From: an uncultured Candidatus Melainabacteria bacterium
Lineage (GTDB): Bacteria; Cyanobacteriota; Vampirovibrionia; Gastranaerophilales; Gastranaerophilaceae
NCBI GenBank assembly: GCA_934754425.1
Contig: CAKVIN010000016.1
Location: 1-50,012, forward strand
Length of the DNA: 50,012 bases
Direction: 5' to 3'
Below are positions 1-8,087 of the stretch, one piece after another. Each line of letters opens with the position of its first letter. Within the stretch, counting starts at the first letter, position 1. The notes beneath the pieces are model-generated. The model saw nothing but the letters and a program-made list of their open reading frames with translations. It did not search any database and had not been told where the DNA came from. A program made the position numbers and the translations under genes.

Positions 1-831
1 AAATTCCCTAAACTTATTGCTAACATGAAAGAAGTTGTTGAAAGAGGCGGTTTTGCTACATCTGTAACTCCTGTTTCTCAATTCTATGCTCAACAATCAT
101 TCTTGAACGCAATTACTCCAGAACCATGGCAACAAGCTAACCCAGGTTACGCTAAAATGCTTCTTGGTTACTTCGGTAAAACTCCTTGTGAACCGGATCC
201 TGAATTGGTTAAATGGGCTCAAGAAAAAATTGGTATGGAACCAACTACTGAAAAAGTTGTTGATATTAATGAAAAAGACCCAGAAAAGGGTATTGCAGCA
301 GCTAAGAAAAGACTTGAAGAAGCTGGACTTCCTACAACTGATGAAAATATTTTCATTTCAGCAGCTTGTAAAGATGGTAACGTAGATAAGGGTATCGAAT
401 TCTTGCTAGGTAAAGGTAAAGTTTCTGTTAACAAGACTGCTAATAAAGAATCTGCTCCAGCAGCTCAAGCATCTTCAACAGGTGAATATACAGTTAAAGT
501 TAATGGTAAAAATTATGCTGTTAAACTTGAAGGTGATAAAGCAACTGTTAACGGTAAAGCTTATGATATCAATGTTAAAGCAGGTATTGAACAAAAAGCT
601 GCTTCAGGTTCAGCTGGTGGTGAAGAAGTTAAAGCTGCATTACCTGGTAACGTATTAAGAATTGAAGTTGCTGAAGGTGATGAAGTTGCAGAAGGCGATG
701 TATTGCTTGTAGTAGAAGCTATGAAGATGGAAACAGAAGTTAAATCTCCAAAAGCTGGTACTATTCAATCTATCGAAGTTGCTCAAGGTGATAAAATTGT
801 TACCGGTCAAACATTGGTAACTTTGGGTTAA
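1..831 (+). CDS. oadA: Biotin-dependent decarboxylase alpha subunit (oxaloacetate decarboxylase / pyruvate carboxylase subunit B type), 5' partial
   Basis: The reading frame is open from the first base, so the gene begins upstream and only about 276 C-terminal residues are visible. The first half matches the conserved carboxylase (PYC_OADA) helical domain. A polar Ala/Ser linker follows, then a C-terminal biotinyl domain with the canonical EAMKMET motif; the lysine codon at 724-726 is the biotin attachment site. In this family the alpha subunit moves carboxylate from oxaloacetate (or a related acid) to biotin. The beta subunit then decarboxylates carboxybiotin and pumps sodium. The beta subunit gene follows after 19 bases, so the two are clearly one operon. 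The catalytic carboxyltransferase barrel and any gamma subunit lie outside the window, so the exact substrate cannot be settled. Methylmalonyl-CoA or glutaconyl-CoA decarboxylases share the biotin module, but the PYC_OADA-type domain favours oxaloacetate or pyruvate. Confidence 0.88.
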   Translation, partial: KFPKLIANMKEVVERGGFATSVTPVSQFYAQQSFLNAITPEPWQQANPGYAKMLLGYFGKTPCEPDPELVKWAQEKIGMEPTTEKVVDINEKDPEKGIAAAKKRLEEAGLPTTDENIFISAACKDGNVDKGIEFLLGKGKVSVNKTANKESAPAAQASSTGEYTVKVNGKNYAVKLEGDKATVNGKAYDINVKAGIEQKAASGSAGGEEVKAALPGNVLRIEVAEGDEVAEGDVLLVVEAMKMETEVKSPKAGTIQSIEVAQGDKIVTGQTLVTLG

Positions 832-850
832 TTAGGGGAGGTAAATAGTT

Positions 851-2047
851 ATGAATATTACTGACGGTTTACATACTCTATGGGATTCAACTGGTATAAT
901 GGGTTTTGTGCATTCTGCACAAAACGCCGTTGCAGACCCTAATTTACAAGGTTTTGAACAAATCTTACATATGCACGGCCAATGGATTATGATTTTAATC
1001 TGCTTGTTCCTATTATGGCTTGGTATTAAGAAACAATTTGAACCATTGCTTCTTGTTCCTATCGCTTTTGGTGGTTTGTTATCAAACATTCCAATGCCTT
1101 TAGGTGAAGAAATTGCAGGCCCTAACGGTTTCTTAGGTATTATATTTGAAGCAGGTATCCACAAAGGTTTATTCCCATTGATTATTTTCATGGGCGTAGG
1201 TGCAATGACAGACTTCGGTCCGTTGATTGCAAACCCTAAAACAGCATTATTAGGTGGTGCTGCTCAGTTCGGTATCTTCGGTGCTTTATTGATGGCATAT
1301 TGCTTATTCGGTTTCTCAATGCCGGAAGCTGCATCAATCGGTATTATCGGTGGTGCTGACGGTCCTACTTCAATTTATGTAACTACAAAATTAGCTGAAA
1401 ACTTACTTGGACCTATCGCAGTAGCAGCATATTCTTATATGGCTTTGGTTCCTGTAATTCAACCACCTATTATGAAATTATTGACTACAGAAGCAGAACG
1501 TAAGATTCAAATGACACAATTAAGAGATGTTTCTAAAAGAGAAAAAATTGTATTCCCTCTAATGATTTTACTTCTTTGTGTAATCTTACTTCCAAGTGCT
1601 TGCCCACTATTAGGTGCATTATGTTTCGGTAACTTATGTAAAGAATGTGGTGTTGTTGATAGACTTTCTGATACAATGCAAAATGCTTTAATCAATATTG
1701 TTACAATATTCTTAGGCTTATCAGTTGGTTCAAAATTATCTGCAAGCCAATTCTTGACAGTTCAAACATTATTCATCTTGCTTTTAGGTATCATCGCATT
1801 CTCACTTGCAACAGGTGCTGGTGTATTGATGGCTAAATTGATGAACTTATGTTCAAAAACAAAAATCAACCCACTTATTGGTTCAGCAGGTGTTTCTGCG
1901 GTTCCAATGGCAGCTCGTGTATCTAATAAAGTTGGTCTTGAAGCTAATCCTCAAAACTTCTTGTTAATGCACGCAATGGGTCCTAACGTAGCCGGTGTAA
2001 TCGGTTCTGCAGTTGCAGCAGGTGTATTATTGGCACTTTGTCATTAA
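851..2047 (+). CDS. oadB: Sodium ion-translocating decarboxylase, beta subunit
   Basis: A 398-residue polytopic membrane protein of the OadB/GcdB/MmdB family, which decarboxylates carboxybiotin and exports sodium. Visible hallmarks are the GGADGPTS segment with Asp170 and Tyr196 exactly 26 residues later, matching the spacing of the functional Asp203/Tyr229 pair of the Klebsiella protein. A C-terminal segment GVSAVPMAARV followed by NFLLMHAMGPNVAGVIGSA carries the conserved polar residues of the last membrane helices. A good ribosome binding site (AGGGGAGG) lies at 835-842, ahead of the ATG. Length is normal. The gene ends at a strong terminator, so the operon is ...alpha-beta. Energy conservation by a decarboxylation-driven sodium pump fits an anaerobic fermenter. 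Substrate assignment follows the alpha subunit and is inferred. Confidence 0.93.
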   Translation: MNITDGLHTLWDSTGIMGFVHSAQNAVADPNLQGFEQILHMHGQWIMILICLFLLWLGIKKQFEPLLLVPIAFGGLLSNIPMPLGEEIAGPNGFLGIIFEAGIHKGLFPLIIFMGVGAMTDFGPLIANPKTALLGGAAQFGIFGALLMAYCLFGFSMPEAASIGIIGGADGPTSIYVTTKLAENLLGPIAVAAYSYMALVPVIQPPIMKLLTTEAERKIQMTQLRDVSKREKIVFPLMILLLCVILLPSACPLLGALCFGNLCKECGVVDRLSDTMQNALINIVTIFLGLSVGSKLSASQFLTVQTLFILLLGIIAFSLATGAGVLMAKLMNLCSKTKINPLIGSAGVSAVPMAARVSNKVGLEANPQNFLLMHAMGPNVAGVIGSAVAAGVLLALCH

Positions 2048-2064
2048 TCATTTAATAAGTTAAT

Positions 2065-2099
2065 AAAAAAGCACCACTTGAATAAGTGGTGCTTTTTTT
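2065..2099. terminator. Bidirectional intrinsic terminator
   Basis: A perfect 8-bp stem, GCACCACT at 2071-2078 pairing with AGTGGTGC at 2085-2092, is flanked by A6 upstream and T7 downstream. It can therefore terminate oadB on the plus strand and aroE on the minus strand, which converge here. Confidence 0.9.
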
Positions 2100-2117
2100 G
2101 TTAGAAATTAAAATTAT

Positions 2118-2960
2118 TTATAAAGCTTCTAATGCTGCTATTTTCATGTTTTTTATGTCAGGTAATTTGCCTGTCCAGATTTCTATTGCACGTTCAGCTT
2201 GATAGATTAACATGTCTAAGCCACCAATAGTTTTTAATCCTCTTTTTTCAGCCTCTTTGATTAATATTGTTTTGATTGGATTATAAACAATATCGTATAT
2301 TAGTGTCTTATTAGGATCTAGTTTATCTAAATCAAGAGGTTCAAGTGGCATTTGATCTGCCATATAACCTTTCATACCAATAGGAGTTGCATTAACAATG
2401 ATTGAGCTATGTTCTAAAGAACGTATATTTTGAATTTGGTATACATTAAATTTAATGTTAGGAAATTTTGCTCTTACATAATCTAGGGTTTGTTTAGAAT
2501 TTATGATATTTCTTGTGTAAAAATCAATCTCGCTAACTCCTCTTTCAGCAAGTCCGACAACGGCTGCTCTAGAAGCTCCACCTGTTCCAAGTATGCTAGC
2601 GTTTTTATTTGTTAAGTCAAAATCACTTGGAATAGCTTTTTTGAAACCATAAATATCTGTATTGTAACCGATAAAAGATTTATCTTCTAAAACTCTTACA
2701 GTATTAATACAGCCTGCAATATTGGCATAGTCGTCAATATCTTGTAAAAACAATGACATTGGTACTTTTAGGGGTATTGTTACATTAAAACCATTGTAGT
2801 CATTCGCTTTTATATATTTAATTCTATTTATTAAATCCTCAGGATGAGTTTCCATAACATCATATGTCCCCTCTATTCCAATACTATTAAGTCCTGCTTT
2901 TTGTATAACAGCAGAAATTGAATGCCCTAAAGGATATCCTATAATACCTAATTTATACAT
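2118..2960 (-). CDS. aroE: Shikimate dehydrogenase (NADP+)
   Basis: A 280-residue protein that reduces 3-dehydroshikimate to shikimate in aromatic amino acid synthesis. The N-terminus KLGIIGYPLGHSISA holds the shikimate-binding SxS-type motif. NVTIPLK carries the catalytic lysine, and GTGGASRAA is the NADP-binding glycine loop. NATPIGM and the C-terminal GLDMLIYQA segment (Gln contacts substrate) are also typical. I place the start at the ATG at 2960 because a perfect AGGAGG lies just upstream of it on the minus strand. The longer frame from a TTG at 2984 would put that ribosome binding site inside the gene. The gene stands alone and is convergent with oadB. Confidence 0.95.
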   Translation of the reverse strand: MYKLGIIGYPLGHSISAVIQKAGLNSIGIEGTYDVMETHPEDLINRIKYIKANDYNGFNVTIPLKVPMSLFLQDIDDYANIAGCINTVRVLEDKSFIGYNTDIYGFKKAIPSDFDLTNKNASILGTGGASRAAVVGLAERGVSEIDFYTRNIINSKQTLDYVRAKFPNIKFNVYQIQNIRSLEHSSIIVNATPIGMKGYMADQMPLEPLDLDKLDPNKTLIYDIVYNPIKTILIKEAEKRGLKTIGGLDMLIYQAERAIEIWTGKLPDIKNMKIAALEAL

Positions 2961-3052
2961 TCCAGCCTCCTCTCGTTTTATCAATTATATCATTAGTTAT
3001 AAATATTATAAATATTATTGTAAATTTTTCTAACAATCGTATATACTACTCC

Positions 3053-3082
3053 TTGTTAGAAATCAAAACAATAGCATATAAT
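3053..3082 (+). promoter_or_regulatory. Sigma-70 type promoter of the 626-residue protein gene
   Basis: TTGTTA at 3053-3058, an 18-bp spacer, then a consensus TATAAT at 3077-3082. The predicted transcription start is near 3089, inside the palindrome at 3083-3099. The call rests on sequence match alone. Confidence 0.6.
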
Positions 3083-3099
3083 AGTGTAATGATTACACT
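3083..3099. promoter_or_regulatory. Perfect 8-1-8 palindrome, possible operator
   Basis: AGTGTAAT-G-ATTACACT is a perfect inverted repeat starting one base after the -10 box and covering the predicted transcription start. Position and symmetry suit a repressor operator. It could instead form a 5' hairpin in the transcript. No regulator is identified. Confidence 0.45.
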
Positions 3100-3124
3100 T
3101 TAGTGCGTAGATAGGAGTAGTAAA

Positions 3125-5005
3125 TTGAAAATATCTTCTGTTAGAATGAATATGGCTCAAGGCTCTAATAATTATTCAAATAAAAATAGTGTAAGCCATA
3201 ATAAGAAAAATCCGTCATTTGGTTCATATGGTATGGCAGCACTTGGTATGTCCAGTGCTATTATGCAATGGATTGAAAGCAAGGGATATTTAGTATCATT
3301 CTTAATTCAAGATGGTTTAGGTATGACTGCTCCTAGAGTTTGGACTGGTTTTCATCGTGATAAAGAAATTACGGGCGAATATAATATTCAAGAAGGTTTA
3401 GAAGTTTTAGGACGTGAAGGTATTACAGGTCCATATATGATGGCTGTTGCACCTGCTGTTTTAGCTGTTACGGGCAAGTTTTGTAAATCAACTAATACTA
3501 ATACAAGATTAATTAAAAGATTTGGCGAAAATTTTAAAGAAATGATTTCTAATCCAAAGTTTGATAATGCAATAAAAAATGATAGCAATAAATTTAAAGA
3601 AGAATTTTATAAATTCAATTTGAATAAAATTTATAAAGAATCTGTAAAAAATGACAAGAATGCCGATGAAACGGTTAATTCTATTTTGCAAGAATTATTA
3701 GTATTTGATAGTGCAAAAGATAAGAAAATAAAAAATGCTGCATTAAACAGTATTACAGAAAAGATTAATGATAAAATATTAGAAAATTCACAAGATTTAT
3801 ATTCAATTAACAAACTTTATTTAGGTAATGGAAAGCAAAGAGCCGGTTATCATACAACAGAAGTTATTAAAGCTTTAAAAGATTTTGCGGATGATTCTAT
3901 AGTCAATAATAAAAATGCAAATCTTATTGATAATAATGCTATAGAAAATATTAAAAATAATTTTGCTTCAAAAAGATTATTGACGAATGTTTCTAATATT
4001 GCAATAACTTTAGGTGGTTTATCTATATTGCCAAAACTTTATGCACCTAGCAATATATCTCCTGGAGCAAAAGCAATGGCGCAAAATAATTCTAAACAAA
4101 ATGATAATGATAATAATGCGCTTACATTTAAAGGCAAAGGAATTAATAGCGACGGATTTTTTGCAAAAATGGGTAAATTTATAACAAAACATACACCTGA
4201 AAAAATGCAAGAATTACTTGAATATAGTGGTTATAACTTCTCAAAAACTACATTTGTATTGCTATCTACACTTGGTTTATTGTTACCACGTGGTAAAAGA
4301 GCTTGGGATAGAGCTCAAATTGATGCAAACGGTAAAAGAGATATGACTGAAATTAACGAAATATTATTACGTGATACTGTTTCCTCATTATCAGTTGTTT
4401 TTGCTGTACCGCTTTTAACAAAATTAATGGTAAGAACTTATGAAGATAATACCGGTTTTGTTTTGACAAATAGAGCTTCTGATGGCAAAAATCCTCTTAA
4501 AAAAGCGCTTGATATAATAAATCCATATAGTGATTTAGAAGTTTTATCTGTAGCAGATTTGGATTCTATATATGGAAATATTGATTCTAAACAAAAATTG
4601 ATTAACTTCTCAAAATTTGTTGATAAAAAAGGTGGCGATTTAGAAAAAATTATATCAAAATCAGAATATGCAAATCTTATGTTTAATGATAATTCTTTCA
4701 ATTTGGATTCGATTAAAAAGCTATCTAAAAAAGAAAAGAATAATAAAATTATAAAATTATTTGAAGATTTTAATGTAAAAGATAATCTATCAAAAGATGA
4801 AACAATTGCTAAGCTTATGAAAGGTAGCGGTGAATTAAAACATAATAAAATTTTAAAAATGGCAAGAGGATTAAATTCTTTACCTGGGTTTATATCAACT
4901 GTATTCATCTCACCAATATTACTAGGTATTTTAATTCCTATGCTTACTTATCACAATACTAGAAAAGCTAATGAAAAGAAAATGAACGCTCTAAAAAATG
5001 CTTAA
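3125..5005 (+). CDS. Unknown protein with an internally duplicated hydrophobic module
   Basis: I do not recognise a named family. The start is a TTG at 3125 with AGGAG at 3114-3118; an ATG at 3146 is a weaker alternative. The 626-residue product begins with about 30 polar Asn/Ser/Lys residues without a signal peptide, ending in NPSFGS. Two stretches look homologous. In residues about 31-120, SFGS is followed later by LGMTAPRVW, then RD and EVLGRE, then a hydrophobic AVAPAVLAV. In residues about 335-440, LTFKGKG is followed by LGLLLPRGK, then RD and EILLRD, then VVFAVPLL. The middle (about 120-300) and the 470-580 region are charged and helical. A C-terminal hydrophobic segment near residues 585-607 is probably membrane-spanning and is followed by a basic tail. 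The gene has its own promoter and operator-like palindrome. A membrane-associated or exported lineage-specific protein is the most that can be said. Confidence 0.75.
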   Translation: MKISSVRMNMAQGSNNYSNKNSVSHNKKNPSFGSYGMAALGMSSAIMQWIESKGYLVSFLIQDGLGMTAPRVWTGFHRDKEITGEYNIQEGLEVLGREGITGPYMMAVAPAVLAVTGKFCKSTNTNTRLIKRFGENFKEMISNPKFDNAIKNDSNKFKEEFYKFNLNKIYKESVKNDKNADETVNSILQELLVFDSAKDKKIKNAALNSITEKINDKILENSQDLYSINKLYLGNGKQRAGYHTTEVIKALKDFADDSIVNNKNANLIDNNAIENIKNNFASKRLLTNVSNIAITLGGLSILPKLYAPSNISPGAKAMAQNNSKQNDNDNNALTFKGKGINSDGFFAKMGKFITKHTPEKMQELLEYSGYNFSKTTFVLLSTLGLLLPRGKRAWDRAQIDANGKRDMTEINEILLRDTVSSLSVVFAVPLLTKLMVRTYEDNTGFVLTNRASDGKNPLKKALDIINPYSDLEVLSVADLDSIYGNIDSKQKLINFSKFVDKKGGDLEKIISKSEYANLMFNDNSFNLDSIKKLSKKEKNNKIIKLFEDFNVKDNLSKDETIAKLMKGSGELKHNKILKMARGLNSLPGFISTVFISPILLGILIPMLTYHNTRKANEKKMNALKNA

Positions 5006-5010
5006 ATAAC

Positions 5011-5040
5011 AAAAAAAAGTCCGCAAATGCGGACTGAAAA
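5011..5040. terminator. Intrinsic terminator between convergent genes
   Basis: AGTCCGCA (about 5019-5026) pairs with TGCGGACT (about 5028-5035). The A8 run before it becomes a U-tract for transcripts of the minus-strand gene at 5079-5483. On the plus strand the downstream sequence is only weakly T-rich, so it mainly serves the minus strand. Confidence 0.8.
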
Positions 5041-5078
5041 TTTTGTAAGATGTAAGATGGGGTTATAAAATAAAATTT

Positions 5079-5483
5079 TTATGCAGATTGGCTAGAACTT
5101 TGTCTTTTTGTAATAAGTTCGTAACTTCTCTTTATACTTGGAAAGTTATCTATATTTTTAATACTTTTATAAATTTTTATTACTTCATTTTTATTATTAT
5201 CATTAGGATTATTGCTATATTTTTTCAGAGCTTTATTGTAATCTGATAATATTTTATTTTGATTTTCTATATCACAAGTTTCTTCTTGTGTTGAAACAGT
5301 ACCTGTAGAATCGTTATTATTTGATATCGAATTAAATATTGAAGTTCCAAAACTAAGAAGTTGAGTTGTATTTCCAACTAAAAATGTTCCCAACATTGTG
5401 TGTCCAGAAACACCATTAAGTCGGTTTTGCAAAGCAGTATCCTGAAATAAATTATTTTTGCTATTATCTATGTAATGACCCAT
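5079..5483 (-). CDS. Small hypothetical protein, polar, no signal peptide
   Basis: A 134-residue protein from the ATG at 5483, which has an AAAGAG ribosome binding site upstream. The longer frame to 5546 adds a Tyr/Ile-rich stretch that looks like translated promoter sequence. The N-terminus MGHYIDNSKNN is polar. A weakly hydrophobic Gly/Leu/Thr stretch (about residues 25-45) follows, then an Asn/Ser-rich linker with a Thr/Glu segment, then a charged helical C-terminal half ending in Ser/Gln. No family is recognised. It sits alone between two terminator-like or promoter regions, convergent with the 626-residue unknown protein. The Asn/Ser-rich start resembles the other unknown proteins of this window, so it may belong to the same functional set, but this is inference. 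Confidence 0.6.
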   Translation of the reverse strand: MGHYIDNSKNNLFQDTALQNRLNGVSGHTMLGTFLVGNTTQLLSFGTSIFNSISNNNDSTGTVSTQEETCDIENQNKILSDYNKALKKYSNNPNDNNKNEVIKIYKSIKNIDNFPSIKRSYELITKRQSSSQSA

Positions 5484-5611
5484 AATATCAACTCTTTGTT
5501 TAAATCTTACATATATATAAAGAATATATAAAATGCTGAATTTCAAAAATTGATATTTTGTTTACAATACTTAACAAATATAAAGTGAGTGGGTTCAAGA
5601 AAGCTCAAAAA

Positions 5612-6955
5612 TTAAGCTTCTTCTGTTGGTTCATTTTCAATAACAGGCTCTTTATAGATTTGAAGCTTAGTGATTCTAGCACCATCAATTTCTTTTACGG
5701 TAAAAGTTAGTCCGTTAAATGAAACAGTGTCACCAACTTCAGCAATTCGACCAAGTAATTTTACTACTAAACCGGCAATTGTATCTACATCATCTTCTTC
5801 AAATAAAGATTCTTTTAGTCCAAAATACTCAACAACTTCGTCAATACGCATCATTGCATTTGCAATATATGTATTTTCGCCTATTTCTTTAATATCAGTT
5901 TCTTCTTCTTCATCGAATTCGTCTTGAACTTCACCTATAATTTCTTCTAAAACATCTTCTAAAGTAATCAATCCTGATGTTCCGCCAAATTCATCAATAA
6001 CAACCGCTATTTGGCAATGTCTTTTTTTGAATTCTATAATTAAATTATCAAGTGTCATTGTTTCCGGTATTAAAATTAAAGGTCTAATTAAATTTTTTAT
6101 AGAAAATTCGCCTTTTCTCATTGCTAAAGAATATAAATCTTTGACGTGTATAAAGCCTAAGATTTTATCAATATTTTCTTCATAAACCGGATATCTTGTA
6201 TATTGGTTTTCTAAAGTTTGTTTAGTTAATTCTTCATAAGAAATATCATTTGGAATACAAATCATATCAGTTCTCGGAATCATAGCTTGCTTAGCCATCA
6301 AATCAGAGAATTTAAACATGTTATGAAGCATTTCAGCTTCTGTTTCATTTAAAACACCTTCATTGTAACTTGCATCAACAAGCATATCAAGTTCTTCTGT
6401 AGAATGAACTAAAGATGCATCTTCTGAATTAGCATGACAAGCTGATAAGATTTTATTTCCAGAAACTTCAAGCAAAAGCACAAACGGTTTAAATATTGTG
6501 ATAAAGATATCCATCGGAGTCGCAATTAATAGTGACAATGATTCCGGATGTCTTAAAGATATGCATTTTGGTAATTGTTCGCCTAATAGAACATGGAAAT
6601 AAGTTACTAATACAAATGATATAGGTACTGCAATTATATGTGCCGGAGTTGAATTAGCAGTATGTGTAAAGAAACCTATTACCGGTTCAATGATTTGAAC
6701 TATTGTTGATTCAGCAACCCAACCTAATGCGATACTAGCTATTGTAACCCCTAATTGAGCTGCAGCAAGCATTCTATTTGTATCATTGACTAATTTTAGT
6801 GCTTTTTTAGCATTTCTGTTGCCTTCGTTACAAAGTTGTTCTAGTCTTGTTTTTCTAACTTTTACAAGAGAAAATTCTGCTGCGACGAAAAAGGCATTTA
6901 CAAAAAGTAAAAATAAAATTATAAAAATATTAATTAAAAAGTTTGTTATGTCCAT
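5612..6955 (-). CDS. CNNM/CBS-domain transporter-like membrane protein (CorC/HlyC, UPF0053 family)
   Basis: A 447-residue protein with three modules in the family order. An N-terminal CNNM transmembrane domain (about residues 1-190) contains NAFFVAAEFSLVKVRKTR. A CBS-domain pair (about 205-330) contains the MIPRTDM and LGFIHVKDL motifs. A C-terminal CorC/HlyC transporter-associated domain (about 345-435) follows the FGGTSGLITLEDVLEEIIGE signature. Relatives are implicated in magnesium/cobalt efflux or sensing; the old hemolysin label is not well supported. It is transcribed away from the DUF3326 gene, and the two share a compact divergent promoter region. The start at 6955 has GAGAG upstream. 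It is complete and of normal length. Confidence 0.9.
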   Translation of the reverse strand: MDITNFLINIFIILFLLFVNAFFVAAEFSLVKVRKTRLEQLCNEGNRNAKKALKLVNDTNRMLAAAQLGVTIASIALGWVAESTIVQIIEPVIGFFTHTANSTPAHIIAVPISFVLVTYFHVLLGEQLPKCISLRHPESLSLLIATPMDIFITIFKPFVLLLEVSGNKILSACHANSEDASLVHSTEELDMLVDASYNEGVLNETEAEMLHNMFKFSDLMAKQAMIPRTDMICIPNDISYEELTKQTLENQYTRYPVYEENIDKILGFIHVKDLYSLAMRKGEFSIKNLIRPLILIPETMTLDNLIIEFKKRHCQIAVVIDEFGGTSGLITLEDVLEEIIGEVQDEFDEEEETDIKEIGENTYIANAMMRIDEVVEYFGLKESLFEEDDVDTIAGLVVKLLGRIAEVGDTVSFNGLTFTVKEIDGARITKLQIYKEPVIENEPTEEA

Positions 6956-6987
6956 TTACTCTCATATACCTTAAAGTTATACTTACA

Positions 6988-7016
6988 ATTCTACAATATA
7001 CCTGAAATTTTTGCAA
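6988..7016 (-). promoter_or_regulatory. Promoter of the CNNM/CBS gene
   Basis: Read on the minus strand: TTGCAA (7016-7011), 17-bp spacer, TAGAAT (6993-6988). The -35 hexamer is self-complementary and also serves as the -35 of the plus-strand promoter. Confidence 0.5.
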
Positions 7017-7039
7017 TATTGAACTATTTTAGATATAAT
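7011..7039 (+). promoter_or_regulatory. Promoter of the DUF3326 gene, probably giving a leaderless mRNA
   Basis: TTGCAA at 7011-7016, exactly 17 bp, then consensus TATAAT at 7034-7039. The start codon is at 7047, so the transcription start is expected at or next to the ATG. No Shine-Dalgarno sequence is visible in the 7 bases between. Confidence 0.6.
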
Positions 7040-7046
7040 TATAGTT

Positions 7047-7997
7047 ATGAAAATAGGAGCATTGATAGTACCAACTGGAATTGGAGCATCTATAGGCGGT
7101 TTCGCCGGAGATGCAAGTGTTTGGGCAAGAAAGTTAGCTAAATATTGTAAACTGATTGTTAACCCAAATGTTGTTAATGCTGCTTGTTTTTCCGGTATTA
7201 CTGACAATATGCTTTATGTAGAAGGTTATTCTCTGGATGAATTTTTTAAGGGTAATTGTAGATTACAACAATCCTGCGAAAATAAAGTCGGTGTTGTGTT
7301 TGATAAAGCAATTAAACCTGACGTCTTGAACGTGCATATTAACACTATAAATGCAGTAAAAACTGTTTACGGAATTGATATTTGCGGGTATGAAATTACA
7401 CAAGAAGATACAGGAGTGGAGTTTTTTGTTGACTCATCCGGTGTTTCAATGGGTAATGTAAATAATCTTGAAACAATAAAAGAAGCAGCTTGTAAGTTAA
7501 TACAAAAAGGTGCTGAAGCAATTGCAATCGTATGCAGATTTCCGGATGAACAAGGTGATGATTACGCAAATGGTATTGGAGTTGATCCGGTAGGTGGAGT
7601 AGAAGCAATAATTTCTCACTATATCTCTAAAGAATTAGAAATTCCTTGCGCACATGCCCCTGCTTTTGATGATATAACAATTTCTATAGATATAGTAGAC
7701 CCAAGATGTTCTGCTGAATATATAACTCCGACATTTTTACCTTGTATTTTACTAGGTTTAAGTCAGGCACCAAAATTATCACAATCAGTAGGAATTAATG
7801 TTGATGATTTAGAATTTTTAGCAGTTCCTTATAATGCTATTGGCGGCATTCCGGTACTTGAAATGCTAAAAAGAGATAAAACAGTGTACGCTATAAAAGA
7901 AAATAAGACAATTCTAGATGTTACACCAAATAAACTTGAAATGAATTGTACAATTCTTGAAAATTATGAAGCGTTATTAAATATTATTAAAAATTAA
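7047..7997 (+). CDS. DUF3326 family protein
   Basis: A 316-residue soluble protein I recognise as DUF3326, a family of unknown function that I associate with cyanobacteria and plastid-bearing organisms. Matching features from memory are the opening IGALIVPTGIGASIGGFAGD, then NPNVVNAACFSG, LYVEGYSLDEF, the GAEAIAIVCRFPDE segment, GIGVDPVGGVEAIISH, IPCAHAPAF, and FLPCILLGLSQAP near the C-terminus. Conserved Cys, His and Asp residues suggest an enzyme, but no reaction is known to me. Length is normal for the family. It is monocistronic, with a promoter positioned to give a leaderless transcript. Its presence is the clearest phylogenetic hint in the window toward Cyanobacteriota in the broad sense. 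Confidence 0.85.
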   Translation: MKIGALIVPTGIGASIGGFAGDASVWARKLAKYCKLIVNPNVVNAACFSGITDNMLYVEGYSLDEFFKGNCRLQQSCENKVGVVFDKAIKPDVLNVHINTINAVKTVYGIDICGYEITQEDTGVEFFVDSSGVSMGNVNNLETIKEAACKLIQKGAEAIAIVCRFPDEQGDDYANGIGVDPVGGVEAIISHYISKELEIPCAHAPAFDDITISIDIVDPRCSAEYITPTFLPCILLGLSQAPKLSQSVGINVDDLEFLAVPYNAIGGIPVLEMLKRDKTVYAIKENKTILDVTPNKLEMNCTILENYEALLNIIKN

Positions 7998-8087
7998 TAT
8001 TGAAATAAAAATTTACAATTAAGACTTGTAAAATAAACCGGTTTAATGTAGACTAGAATTACACTGGTAGAAAGAAGGAATATAACG

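Noticed and set aside
4438..4908. Minus-strand 156-codon frame inside the 626-residue protein gene
   Set aside because: It is a shadow of the plus-strand gene, with low-complexity composition and no ribosome binding site.
5484..5546. N-terminal extension of the small protein at 5079-5483
   Set aside because: The extra residues are Tyr/Ile/Leu-rich promoter-like DNA, and a ribosome binding site sits before the internal ATG at 5483.
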